DNA of 64,000 nt, taken from NCBI GenBank assembly GCA_029721435.1, contig CM056583.1:72911120-72975119 (forward strand), read 5' to 3'. The stretch is from Gymnothorax reevesii (Eukaryota; Chordata; Actinopteri; Anguilliformes; Muraenidae). The translations under genes were made by a program, and so were the position numbers. The notes beneath the pieces were generated by a model. That model saw only the letters and a list, made by a program, of their open reading frames with translations. It had not been told where the DNA came from and did no database searches. Below are positions 30,579 through 42,698 of this stretch, one piece after another; the stretch's first letter is position 1; every line of letters begins with the position of its first letter.

Positions 30579-32344
30579 CATGTGTTACGCACCTTTTTGC
30601 ATTTTATGTGAAGGTCAGAAAGGGAAAGATATTGTGCATTTGGACTACTAGCTAGCTAAGAGAATAAAGACAATACAAAATAATGTAATAAATATATATC
30701 TAGTGATCACACAGAGCTAATTCATGTCATGCTGTTTTGTTTTTTTTTTTATATTCTATTCCGCAGCTATTTTTGTGCAATGGTCCTACTAATGTTCCAA
30801 TCAATTTCTGATGTTTATTATAATTATTGGCATCATGTCAATCCAAAAAGATTCTGAACTGATTGACATTCCTGGAAAGAGGATAGATACCTGAACAGAC
30901 CATGGACTGTATTAGACATGTCGACAGACTTATCAGGGCAGACTTATCATCATTACAGCCATAATAGGATTTGCAGGTTGCAAAATATATACTGTATGCA
31001 CCAATAAATTAATAATTTTTAATTATTCATACAGAATCAAGAAATTATGTTTTTCTTGTATTTCATTTCAGATTTTTACCTCAGCATCACATTTTACTTG
31101 CTATTTTAATTCAATTATGACAGATAATAATATGGAAAGTAATGGTTATGCTCATCTACTCTGTCAGACCATTATTTCTAATTATATGTTGGATAACTAA
31201 CATCATAGGTTACCCAGCTTCTCACACATAAGCAGGAGATGAAGATCTTTTGTAATTTCCTTATTTTTTGTCACTCCAGGCTGAGACAATTTCATCAAAT
31301 TTAAATCACTCTGTATTCCTCTAGACTGAGTTGCATGCATATAATTGCAGATACTTTATCTGACATTTGGATGCACTTGCCAGGCATCCATGTTCCCTGT
31401 CATGTTTCCTGTGAATACCAATTTTAATACCTGCTTCTCACTCACGGTTGAAAAATTATGTAAATATACATTGAGCAAGTAAGTCAGGCATGGAATTGAT
31501 CATTTTTAATAACATCCTCTGATGCGCGTCTTTGACTAAGCATGATGTTGTATGAGCAAATTCACCAATCAGAGCCACCCTAGGATTTTATAATCTGTGA
31601 CACTAAGGACTAATTTTAAAAAATGCTTTTATATGTTCACATACTACAATGATAGACCTACCTATCAACTATACAAACAAAAAAAAATAGAAACTAGAAA
31701 TGCAGCTACATCACCATTCTCAAAGCTGTATTGAAAGGATCCTCAAGTTCGTGAAAAGGGACCTCACAGCCCTACAACAGAATTAGATGCTCGAAGCCTG
31801 AGGTTGAAATGACTGACGAATCTATAAGTGCCCTCCCTAAAGGCTTTCAGACTGCCGTGAAGTGCACATTTATTAAGACTTAAGACTGTCTAAACAAGTT
31901 TTTTTAATATTACAAGATCATCTGTAATATCAGTCTGAGAAAAAGAATATATGAGACAATCAGGGGAAATCCAGCATGGAATCAGTGCTGACCTAAGATC
32001 TCAGAGAATATTTGGCTGCGAGATACATGTGTCACTTCAATTTGGTATATTTATCTACATCTTACCATACATTATGCAATTGAAAAAAACAACAATATTA
32101 CACAACAACGACAATAATATAAAACAACAACAATTACAAAAGCAAATGGCCATATTTAATTTTAACATAGTACTGAACTGTGCCATGAGATTCATGTTTG
32201 AACATAGTGTTCTTGGATGGCTCAAAAAAAGGATGAAGTGTATCAGTTGAAAAATTTAGTGATGCTGATTTTTAAAATGTGTCAGAATGCACAGGCACCC
32301 TAACTCACTGGAAAAGAAAGTGTCCTGGGCTGATTGGATGACAG
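30579..32344. other. No recognised gene; local duplication at 31125-31230
   Basis: The sequence around 31130-31200 resembles that flanking the MITE at 30140-30202 and 30571-30595 (TCATCTACT, ATTATTTCTAATTAT.TGTT), without the MITE. Otherwise AT-rich, with no transposon ends seen. Confidence 0.45.
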
Positions 32345-32453
32345 AACGGGCTGATTGAGCACATTGTCAAAGACAGATATGTCTTTGTGGTGAAGTCAGA
32401 GAGAAACCCCAAAACAACAGAGCTCAAAGCAGGAGAATCAGGAGCTGTCAGTG
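32345..32453 (+). other. Possible host exon, unidentified
   Basis: A 109-bp stretch is preceded by GATGACAG and followed by GTAAGAA, so it has acceptor-like and good donor-like borders. One frame across it is open and protein-like: it begins NGLIEHIVKDRYVFVV, followed by KSERNPKTTELKAGESGA, and continues to the donor. The upstream pyrimidine tract is weak. I do not recognise the protein, and it could be chance. It is the best candidate for a host coding exon in the window. Confidence 0.3.
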
Positions 32454-32953
32454 GTAAGAAATAAGTGTATTGTCCCATGATATATGGGTTGCAAAGAAGT
32501 TGAATGCGGTGTGTGATTGAAAGTAAAGAGCGTGCTTTCTGATTGACCCTTGCAATTGCCTATTCGGGACGCTTTTTTCAGTGTCAGATGCTCGGTTCTT
32601 CCAGATTTAGGATGCATTCATGGGCCATCATTAAATGTCTGGTTGGAATCCAGGCCCAATTAACAAAGCAAGTACTGTTGGGAATGAAATTGCTCCTTAA
32701 AAGGACAAAGCATTATTACAAAAGATAATTTCCTGCAATTTTGGCCCAGTGTGTGGTGCAATACTTTGTGTTGACATCCTGGTCCAACTGGAACTTGATA
32801 ATTATGCTAGTGTGAAGAAAAGGGCTTGGTTATTTTTGACTAAAGACTACAATACATGTGTGAGGAAAAAAAAAAAGATTTAAGAGAGAAGGTTTCTGTA
32901 CGTCTGAATCCCTTGCCTCTCAATGAAACTCTGTACATATGTTTCAGTCTGTT

Positions 32954-33013
32954 CGTGTGTGTGTGTGGGCGTTTTTGTGTGTGTGTGTATGTATGCGTGT
33001 GTGTCTGTGTGTA
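32954..33013. repeat. TG-rich microsatellite
   Basis: An interrupted (TG)n run with GGGCG, TATG and TCTG breaks. It lies about 70 bp before the start of the hAT element at 33085. Confidence 0.85.
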
Positions 33014-33084
33014 AGAGTCCTGTGTGTCCAAGGTGGGCAGTGTCTCATTTGTGTTTCTACCACCATAGCAGTGTATCATACACA

Positions 33085-36071
33085 CAGTGTTGTGTTAGTT
33101 CACAATTAATATGAACTAGTTCAAAGTTCAGTTCACAGATTTTAAAATGAACTAGTTCAGTTCATAGTTCATATTTCTTTTAAAAAAATGAACTAAGTTC
33201 ACAGCCCAAAAAATGAACTAGTTCTTTTTTAAGTTCATTTTTAACGCAGTCATCCAAGAATTTTTTCTTCATAAGAGTCTCTTCTTATCTGTTCATCCCC
33301 AACTCCCAATCACTGCCACAATGTCCAAAAATGGAATCACAGACAGCTTTTATTCAACAAGTTATGGTGCTGAAAAAAATGTCAGCAGGTTGCAACTACA
33401 TGCAGAAAGTCAGGTCCAGCAAAGTCTCTGAAAATGAAACTGTCCTTCAATACAACTGCATGAATCACACTCTAATGCAGTTCAAAAACATAAGCCAAGA
33501 CCAACAATGTTACAGAAGGCAAGAACACTGAGTAAAAGGTGTCTAGTGCACCCCACCACTGAATTTCCCATTGACTATAATGGAAAAACTCCAGCTATTG
33601 TTATTTAAAAGGTATACAATCGCAAATCTTTCCTGCGTAGGACTGGATTACATATTTTTAAAAAAATCGAGGCGCAATTTTGCTTGACGCTTTTCGGGAA
33701 TGAAGTTATAAGAGCTTGTTTTAGTCAACGGTTAATCCATTGGCAGGTCAATATGACTCACATCTGACTCTGACTGGTCACTTGCACAGCATTCATGAAT
33801 AGTCTGCAAGAACATTGCTGCTGGTAGCAGTTTGAACCAGGGGTGTCTCTAGACCCAATACTGTACTGGGGCACAGCTGGGGCACAAACTATTTTTAGCA
33901 CTAATTTATCATAAAAAGCATAAATAGTGCTTCAAATTATACATTCATATCAGATTATCTTGTTGTCTGGATCTATGATTAACCACCTGAAATGGACTGA
34001 TGCATTTTGCACTTTACTCTATACCTCTGAACCTGGTACAAGCAAAAAAAGACTGTACAACATTAAATAGCTCTTCCATTACTCTAAATATAAACTGTAT
34101 GTTTACGTGCCTGGCAGGCCAAAACACTAAATTATCTATGCCATACAAACATACACAGAGGAAAACAGACAAAACATTACCATATCAACAGTTTTGAATC
34201 AAGGCACAAAGTGTGCAAAGCTACACCAAACTGACTCACATTCAAATCACATTTCATTTTCACTGCAGTATTAATTGTAGGCAAAACATTCATTGCGTAA
34301 TTCAAGTAAACCATTCCATCAAGGTACCAATAACTGCAATCATTAAACTGTATCTGATATGTTCCATTCTAATCAGTGCATCTTCACTAAACATAAAACT
34401 ATATTCACTAGTGTCGGCTATAACAGTAGGCTATCTTTAAGTCTTTACCAAAACTGTGTACTGTCCTTTGTTATCCTCAATGTCACATAACCAAAGTACT
34501 CGATGAGCCCGATTCTCTGTTCATACAGGACCCATGTTTTAACGTGAAATAGCTCATATATGGTCATCAAACATCGATAGCAATCTCCAGACACCGAGTT
34601 GACATTACTAGGCTAACCATTATGAATCAACGTTATGCCTATGACGAGCCAGTTAGCTATAGGGCAGCAGCTAACGTCTGCACTAGGCTACGTCAATTAA
34701 GACGGCAGCTTAAAGTTTAAGCAAAGTTGTGACATTTGAATTCCCATGGAAATGGCGACACAGAGGAGAAAACAAACAGTAAGGACAGGCAGTTGCCCAG
34801 CACTAACCTGAAGACAGGTGAACGAATGACGGTGAGAGCAGTCAGCACTGACAGACACCGCTGTGTGCGTGACCGCGTGTTCCGAAGTTCTGAAGTGAGC
34901 CGAATCGCAGCCAAAGCCGCGTGAATATTAAGTAGCCACGTGCCATTGTGTACTATACGGAGTGAAGTGAATAAATTAGCAATGAGTTACAGTCGTCATA
35001 TTAAGTAGTTGTGTGTCTAAGCACTCTGTTACTGTAAATTCTCTTGCTGTAGATTATGTGGACATGTAGACTTAAAACGTGATTTTTTTTTAATCTCTTG
35101 GGGAAAATTATACTGGGGCACTGCTGACCTATAATGGGGTACGTGCCCCAGTAAAATGTCGGGTTCCGCCGATGGTTTGAACTCCCATGGTTACTGACCT
35201 ATGTTTTCATTTCACGGAACTGACAGCCGAGCTGTATGCTGAAGCGCTATCTTCGCTGGCAATCATAGAAAGCTAGCCAGTTTGGTTGACTGCCTTAGCT
35301 ATAATTGCGTTATCGTAATAATTATAAACAAAACTCACAGCTTGCTTACTTAATAGTCCCTAGATAGGCAGATGCCGGATAAGGATGCTGCTATTTGCGC
35401 AATTCATCCGGTATGAACACGTTACATAAACGTTTCTGCCAGGTCTTTCGCTATGGCTAATTCTATGTATAAATGCAACTTGGGTTTATTGTGCCAACTA
35501 AGTTTAACTAGCCAGCTAGATTACAGATAAAGTTTGCGATCACAGCCGTCTACAGCGACCCGATTACCTATCAAGCCAGCTCGACAAGTGGCTAGTAAGT
35601 GTTGCTCTTCCTATGATTAACACGTGTTATATGCTCGACTTCTTGAACAGTGTCATGTAAAATTGTGCATTAATTTATATTCTTAAATGTTTTTCGATCA
35701 CAACTATGCTGAAATTGTTTCGGAAGACCCCTTAGTTAGTCTCCATAGGAAATTCAGAAGTGCGGTGCACTTCACGCCATATTGGTTTCTTCAACTACGC
35801 TCTAAGAAGGATACGGCGGCCGCCCCTCCAGTTCTACGTCCATTCATTGGCATAGACAGAGCAGCGGCGGCGTCAGTTGATGACGTCATCACAAGTCTAC
35901 TGGGAGAAGTATTTTTGGCAATAATATTGAACGCCCGTTATTCCTTACCAAAATGAACTCGTTCAGGGAATCGTTCGTTTTCGGCAGATGCGTACGTTCA
36001 GTTCATCGTTCGTCAAAATAATGAACGAGTTCATGAACGTCGTTCTTTTTTCCCGTTCATGCACAACACTG
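33085..36071. mobile_element. hAT transposon, 2987 bp, with exact 8-bp duplication
   Basis: The ends are CAGTGTTGTG and CACAACACTG, exact inverted copies, followed inward by many GAACTAGTTC/GAACGAGTTCATGAACG-type motifs in both terminal regions. CATACACA flanks both sides (33077-33084 and 36072-36079). The subterminal motif density is typical of hAT transposase binding regions. No recognisable transposase remains; the 89-residue frame at 35687-35956 is unidentified. A second hAT is nested inside. Without it the element would be about 1.6 kb. Confidence 0.92.
33838..35174. mobile_element. hAT transposon nested inside the other hAT
   Basis: The ends read CAGGGGTGTCTCTAGACCC and GGGTTCCGCCGATG, so the outer bases are CA-GG-G inverted partners. 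An ACTGGGGCAC motif is repeated near both ends. GTTTGAAC is duplicated exactly on both sides (33830-33837 and 35175-35182). It is 1337 bp with no recognisable transposase, and must be younger than the element that contains it. Confidence 0.9.
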
Positions 36072-36079
36072 CATACACA

Positions 36080-36359
36080 GTGCATACTTCAACCCCCCAC
36101 ATTTATGTTTATTTGTTTGTTTGTTTCTCTTCCTTATTGCTTCAGCTGTCTGGCTTCAATGTGTGTGTTTGAGAGGAAGGAAGTGCAGGGTTTCACCCAG
36201 GATTTGTCAAGGCCTTGGCTCCTGTTGCTGTCTGTTGGCACAAATCTGGAGTGTCTGGCATTGGACCATCTTTCTAGCACAGGAGGCAGGCCATGTGCCA
36301 GGCAATGAATGTGAATCACAAATCCCCGACACTCTTAAGAACTTCCCTTTTATATATGT
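36080..36359. other. Spacer between hAT and SINE
   Basis: Short frames on both strands, no recognisable domain. Nothing assigned. Confidence 0.3.
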
Positions 36360-36640
36360 TGGGTGGTGCAATGGACGGCACTACAGCTTCACAGCGGGAA
36401 GGTTGTGTGTTCAAATCCGGAACAGAGTTTGCAAGTTCTCCCCATGTTTGTGTGGGTTTCCTACCACAATCCAGAGACATTTATGCCAAGCTAATTGACA
36501 ACACTTAATTGCCGATTGATAGGAGTGTGTGAGTAAATGGAGCCTGATCCCTGCGACGGATTGGCAGACTGTCTCAGTGATGTTACTGCCTCTTTCCCAC
36601 TTACACGGGGAAAGGCTCATTTTTTGTACTTCATTTCTAG
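36360..36640 (+). mobile_element. tRNA-like SINE
   Basis: The head has a GTGCAATGGACGGCACTACA segment resembling a polymerase III A box, and TGTTCAAATCC at about 36409-36419 as the B box. The body TTTGCAAGTTCTCCCCATGT, TGTGGGTTTCCT and CTGCGACGGATTGGCAGAC corresponds to a very common fish SINE body. It is decayed. The downstream edge is approximate. Confidence 0.7.
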
Positions 36641-38067
36641 TTAGGAAAAACTCGCTTTTAAATTTAATATTTACATGCTCAAAAAGAGCACTGCATAGGT
36701 ATTTAAATCATTTAAATCATTCAAATAAAAGTATGTTTTAAAATGGAAAAAGTGTGGATTTAGTTTAATACTGAGGTCACATACTGTTATGTGCAAGTCA
36801 ATTTCTTTTTAATTTCATCATATTATAATCACGGTATTTATAGTCTCACATTCAAAATCTTCGTGCAATCATTCAAAGAATAAAAGAAATTACCATATGT
36901 GTTAATTAAATTCAGTTTTTAGAAAGTTTCTAATGTAAGGCCATAGAAAATGGAAAGAATTGTGCTTCGGGGGGTAGGGCAGTTCAGGCACAGTGCACAG
37001 GAGCTGATTGGCCGGCGGTCCAGCCGTGGGGATCTTGGCTTCCTTTGAGGACACTTGATGCTGGTTGAGAGCAGTGAGAGAAGAACATAATTACAGCAAT
37101 GGGTTTTCGTCAAAAGGGGTTTTAAGAATGTCATTAAAGTCATTGCCATTTTCTCAGTCAAATACCATTTGCCTTTTCTATTCTAATAACAGATGTACGG
37201 AAAATAATAGCGGCTGTATGATAAATGTGATATGCATTCTAGTCTTACTATTTTAAAGGTTAGAAATAAGGCTTGCAGTGGGTAACTTCCTGTAGATCCG
37301 CATTACCGAGCTGTCCTCATCCTATTGCTGCTCGATGTGTTCATTCAAATATTTTTGAGTCCATGTGTGACCATCAAGGAAATTGCAAATAACGAGTGAA
37401 AATTCTATGATTACATTATTAATGTCTTCTCTAAAATAACTTGGTCATGTGTGAGTTTTTAGCCTGAGCAAATAAGTAAATGCAAAGATACAGACTAACT
37501 CTTCTTGGCTTGTTTTGTTGTTCAGCCAAATCTGTCCTTATGATGTTCAACAAAGGTTCCCTACATCTGAGCTTCACTTTTTAGTGCATATAGACTGTTG
37601 TTTGTATTTCAGAATCAAAATAACATGCTGAAATTTTGTTTTCTTTGATGCCTGTTGCATTTGTCATCTTGCTCCTATAAACAAGGCTCTTTGTATTCTA
37701 ATCAAATTCAGCGTCATTCTACTGAAGACCATTTCGTTTTCTTTGTGTCCATTATTGATATCAGTTCTAGATACTCTATCATGTCCTCATATTTATGGAA
37801 GGCAATACCAGCCTATGCTTTCAATTACTTGCCAGTATACAGCCTCCAGAAAACATTTATGCGGCGTTTTATGGTAGCCGCAAAGTTTGACGCAGGTGTC
37901 TTCATTAGTTTGCGTACTGGCGTGGTTGACATTATCCCATCCAGCACCCGGTTTGCATTAATAGCAAATGTAATTGCGCCAGCCTGAGCGCCCATGGTCG
38001 TGCCGGTCTTAAAATGAGATGTGCTCTATTGCATTGATGCCCCTTTGCCATCTTAAGGCGGCTGAAA
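36641..38067. other. No gene; possible conserved noncoding patches
   Basis: 36930-37220 and 37790-38060 are complex, non-repetitive sequence with motifs such as AAATGTAATTGCGCCAG and GGTTTTAAGAATGTCATT, and look more constrained than the surroundings. This impression needs an alignment. No exon-like frame was identified. Confidence 0.35.
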
Positions 38068-39506
38068 TACAAACCCAAATTCCAATGAAGTTCAGACGTT
38101 GAAAACGTGAATACAAACGGAATACAATGATTTGCAAATCCCGTTCAACCTATATTCACTTTAGTACATTGCAAAGACAAGCTATTTAATGCTAAAACTG
38201 ATAAACTATTGGGGGGGGGGGGGGGGGGGGATATTCATTCATTTTGAATTTGATGCCTGCAACACATTCCAAAAAAGCTGGGACAGGGGCATGTTTTTCC
38301 AACGTGTAACATCATCTTTCCTTTTAAGAACACTCAATTAGCGTTTGGGAATTCAGGACACTAATTGTAGAAGCTTTGTAGGTGGAATTCTTTCCCATTC
38401 TTGCTTGATGTACATTTGCTCAATAGTCGGGGGTATCCATCATCGTATTTTTCGCTTCAAAATGCGCTACACATTTTCAATGGGAGACCGGTCTGGACAC
38501 TCTTTTACGACGAAGCCATGCCGTTGTAAAATGTGCAAAATGTGGCTTGGCATTGTCTAGCAGAGACGTCCCTGAAAAAGACATTGCTTGAATGGCAGCA
38601 TATGCTGCTCCAAAACCTATATCTACCTTTCAGCATTAATGGTGCCTTCAGAGACGTGCAAGTTCCCCATTCCATGGGCACTAACGCGTCCCCATACCAT
38701 AACAGATGCTGGCTTTTGAACTTTGCGTTGATAACAATCTGGATAGTCCTTTTCCTCTTTTGCCTGGAGGACACAACATCCATGATTCCTAAAAGAAATT
38801 TAAAATGTGGACTCGTCAGACTACAGCACACTTTTCCACTTTGCCCCAGTCCATCTCAGATGAGCTCGAGCCCAAAGAAGCCGGCAGTGTCTCTGGGTGT
38901 TGTTGACATATGGATTTCACTTTGCATTGTTGAGTTTTAATTTGCACTTGTAGATGTAGCCACGAACTGTGAACTGACAATGGTTTTCCACATGGTAACA
39001 TCCTTTAAAGAATGATATTATAGACTGTAGATGGTGAAATCCCTAAATTCCTTGCAATTGCACATTGAGAAACCTTGTTCTTGAACTGTTGGACTATTTG
39101 CTCACGTAGTTGTTCACAAAGTGGTGAGACCCCACCCCATCTTTGCTTGTGAACGACTGAGCCTTTCGGGGAAGCTCCTCTTATGCCTAATCATGACACT
39201 CACCTGTTTGCAATTAACCTGTTCACCTGTGAAATGTTCCAAACATGTGTTTTTTTTAGCATTCCTCAACTTTCCCAGTCTTTTGTTGCCCCTGTCTCAG
39301 CTTATCTGGAATGTGTTGCTTGCATCAAATTCAAAATGAGAGATTATTGACGAAAAAACAATAAAGCTTATCAGTTTTAACATGAGTATCTTGTCTTTGT
39401 AGTGTATTCAGTTGAATATAGATTGAAAAGGATTAGCAAATAACTGTATTCTGTTTTTATTCACGTTTTGCGCAATGCCCCAACTTCATTGGAAATGGGG
39501 ATTGTA
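38068..39506 (-). mobile_element. Tc1/mariner transposon, decayed, minus strand
   Basis: Inverted ends CAAACCCAAATTCCAATGAAG and CTTCATTGGAAATGGGGATTG-type sequence are bordered by TA on both sides (38068-38069 and 39505-39506). The transposase-like region is on the minus strand; CATTTTCAATGGGAGACCGG and GCTGGCTTTTGAACTTTG are in the antisense of known fish Tc1 coding sequence. Multiple stops and shifts make it dead. Confidence 0.85.
38211..38230 (+). repeat. G20 homopolymer in the Tc1 end region
   Basis: Twenty consecutive G. Long runs like this can form four-stranded structures and are error-prone in sequencing, so the exact length should not be trusted. Confidence 0.85.
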
Positions 39507-40356
39507 GACTATACGATTGGCAAACATAAATCTGGTTGAAAGTTAATCGTCAGTTTTTGGCTGCAAATTTAAGGGCGCCCAGTAAGATAGCATTATGTGC
39601 CTTTGTTGGCGAGTGCACATCGCATGTTAACTCTGCTTTTAAAATACTACATAGGGACGAACTGTAGCGCCCACCCATGCAGGTGATTAAAAGTAAAAAT
39701 GTGTCCTCATGAAAGTTTATTAGATATGTTAAAAAATGCATGTCAGAATGGTGAGTGTGATCGACATCCCCACATCAGAGCATTCTGTGATGTAGGCTAT
39801 TAAACTCTCTAATGCCCAACGTCCCCCCAGTGATAACGCCAGTGTTACGTATTTTCAAACAAAATGCCCTGGACCTCTGACCCTTAAATGCATAATTTAT
39901 TTTAAGCTGTTCCTGTTCAAGATCGTTTGATTAATTATCACACAATTTACGCTTGTATTTTCTTAATAATCATGACCAATATACAGTATAAGCCTGTAAT
40001 TATTAAGAAAGTATTAAGAAATGACAGACTACTGAAGGGCAACATTGACAATGAACTTAATAGAGATATTTTTTGAATGGAAAAAAGATGAAAAATAATA
40101 TTTATTATTAATTAACCTTTCCCTGGATTCCTTCGCCCATTCTATTAGTTTTTTCAGTGGTGTAACCTAATCTATTTTAAGCTTGAGCGTATTCAAAATG
40201 TTCACGTTGTTCAAAAGTCTGGAAAAACGGGGAGGCATAGTTGCACACTGGTTGACTCGCAAGCGATCCGCTTCTGATGTCGAAGCATTATAATGATTGC
40301 ATAATTCAGTAAATTCATTATTAGTGCATAGTGATAGTTTGATGCATGGCATGAAT
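39507..40356. other. AT-rich spacer
   Basis: No gene or transposon end recognised. Confidence 0.35.
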
Positions 40357-40839
40357 TTAAGGGGACCTATTATGCGGATCCTCCTTTTAATATATGTGAC
40401 CTGATCTAGCAAAATTGAGTAACAGTGACCCAGATATCAAAATTGAGATTCTGGGACCAATGGAAAGATGAGACCAGAGCCATCGCAAGGGCTGTGCGAA
40501 GTGTGCGACTGCACAGGGCCTTGCGCCTTTAGGGGGCCTCACTGCTGGTGCGTGATTTATAAATTTTTTTTTAATAAAATAATATATTTTACATCACTGC
40601 ACTTGATTCATCATGCTCCTTAAATGACAAGTCTTTGTGTCAGTTTCATTGTTTACCATTTCATCTCGATAAAAGCTAACCCAGATTTTTTATTTTTTTT
40701 TTGTCATCATACGTAACATGCTCTGTCTCGCTGCTCACTCGCCTTTCCTAACTGTGAGATTGCTCTCAGGGTCTTAATGACGATATCAAAATTTGGCATC
40801 GGGGTAGCGAAGCTTTTCAAAGTTATTTAAAACTATTTT

Positions 40840-40977
40840 CGGACCTCCATGTCGCAGGAGAGACTATACAGGCTCGCCCCTCTAACTATCAAAAAAGATG
40901 TTGCATCCAGGCTGGATTATAAGGATTTAATTGCTGAGTTTGAGGCACAAAAGGCAAGGAAAGTGACCATCTCATAA
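40840..40977 (+). pseudogene. hAT transposase C-terminal dimerisation tail, remnant
   Basis: A 45-codon frame ends at a TAA. It contains RLYRLAPLTIKKDVASRLDY and ends with EFEAQKARKVTIS. In hAT transposases the C-terminal dimerisation region reads L.GLA.LSI...A..LDF..LI..FA..KARK, and this frame matches that pattern to the last residues before the stop. The rest of the enzyme, including the catalytic residues, is missing, so it is a remnant of an internally deleted element. Its plus orientation gives the orientation of the hAT. Confidence 0.8.
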
Positions 40978-41096
40978 TCAATGAATTGTGTGCGGGAAAC
41001 TGATATTTTAAAGTTATACTGCAGCAGAGCGTTTGTGACTGACTAGTATGAGAAAATATAGTATGAGAAAACTACTGCATCGTAATCAAATGTTAA

Positions 41097-41633
41097 CCCT
41101 ATAATGCCCCCTGTATCATATGTGATACACCAAATTTGAAGGGCCATTCCCACCTGGCAAGATGCAACACAACCATGACTGCTCACTGTATCATATCTGA
41201 TACACAGTGCTGCCATCTGAAAGGAAAAAGTGATATTACAGGAGTCTCCCCCCTAGTCACTCACTTCAGGGTAGTAGCTCCCTTGTGAATGGGAATTCAT
41301 GAATTTCCTTGGACTTTGTCAGTGTATTTCGGCATTCCAAGGTAAACACTACACAAAAACGTATTCTTATACATGTTAAGGGATAGCTATAGATAGTAGA
41401 GAGTATATAGATAATTTGAAATTTCGAGTGTTGAGCTCTGGAGGGGTGCTGATTTTTGGCTGTATCAGATATGATACTCCTGGAATTAGAAGAACTTCTG
41501 TTCAGCAATGTATATTTTGCTGTCAGAAAACCTAGTGATGAACAGTGGATCTGAATACTACTCTTCAGTACTTCAAAAATATTACTGGGTCATATTTTTC
41601 CTATAATAATGTCTGAGTCTGGGCATTATAGGG
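41097..41633. mobile_element. piggyBac MITE inside the hAT
   Basis: Perfect 13-bp ends CCCTATAATGCCC and GGGCATTATAGGG are bordered by TTAA on both sides (41093-41096 and 41634-41637). A CCC start with a TTAA duplication is the piggyBac signature. Inside are three near-palindromes of the type TGTATCATATGTGATACA near each end, plausible transposase binding sites. The 537-bp element has no transposase. Confidence 0.92.
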
Positions 41634-42698
41634 TTAAATTGTTGCATTTGTCAGCGGATACTACGCCTTAATCAGAGATGTTAATCTGTTAATCAGAGAT
41701 TTTTCCATAGAAATAAGTCAAAATAAGTGATTGTCACCAGTGAGTGTGAGCCATTAGGTATTAGTGTTTGTTGAATGATAATTCGTGATGCACTGCCATA
41801 CTTCAACATGCCAATATAAAGTGAAAGCTAAGCTGATTTTGATGATAAAAGCCAATTGTTGGGCAATTGATTTTTCTTACCTTCGTAAGATAAAGATATC
41901 CGAAAAATCATATCTGAAATTACTGCCACAATAATGCTGTTTTAGTCTAAAAATGCATGTCATTTCACCGGGTATAACTAGAACAGTTATGTGCTTGCAG
42001 CCTGACATGATTAATGCGCGTGTACGAGAGCAGGGCCTCGTGCATCAAGTCGGCACAGGGCCTCACACCCCCACCCCCGTGCAACGGCCCTGGATGAGAC
42101 AATAAGCTTTAAAATGATGTCCTGGTCAAAGTCATACCTTGGATGGTTGTCAAGATACGGCCATCCTAAGGGGGATGATTTTCCACCTCGGCAATGCAGA
42201 TAAATTGTTTGTTATACCAGACACAGCTTTAGCATCAGAGAGCTATCCCACCCTTATGAAAATTCTGGTGTTAATGGTCTGGTGTTAACGGGGCTTTCGG
42301 ATTGGTAAATCATGTGCATTTGCATAGCTGTTTTAAGCTTTATGATTGGTTTTGTGAGACATTTAACAGAATATTTGGAGAGCAGAGAAAGTGACATTTG
42401 AGAGGATATCCGGAACTCAGGGAAATCCTCAGCAGTAACTTAGTACTCGACGAGACAAATTCAGTTTATTACAGGCATCCATAGTAAGATCTGAACATTG
42501 TATGCCGACTTTAATCGTCATTTAAGTACCTGTACATAATTTTTTGGACTATGAAACTTTAAGAGATAATTTTTGAGTACCATTTCTGTGAAATAAGCTC
42601 AAAGGAGAAAAATCGATATTTTCAGCGTTTTTTAATGTAATCTGCCCGTGACTCAAAATAGAATGTTGTGACTTTTGACTCATTTCGCCAGATCGGGT

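Larger units (their letters stand above)
40475..42092 (+). mobile_element. hAT transposon with exact 8-bp duplication
   Basis: The ends CAGAGCCATCGCA and TGCAACGGCCCTG are imperfect inverted partners. GATGAGAC is duplicated on both sides (40467-40474 and 42093-42100). It encodes the tail of a hAT transposase on the plus strand (40840-40977) and contains a piggyBac MITE. The 1618-bp length implies an internally deleted copy. Confidence 0.92.

Noticed and set aside
35687..35956. hAT transposase remnant in the outer hAT
   Set aside because: The 89-residue frame shows none of the hAT motifs I know; I left it as unidentified.
36360..36440. Functional tRNA gene
   Set aside because: Only A-box-like and B-box-like matches are present and the downstream sequence is a SINE body; no cloverleaf is evident.
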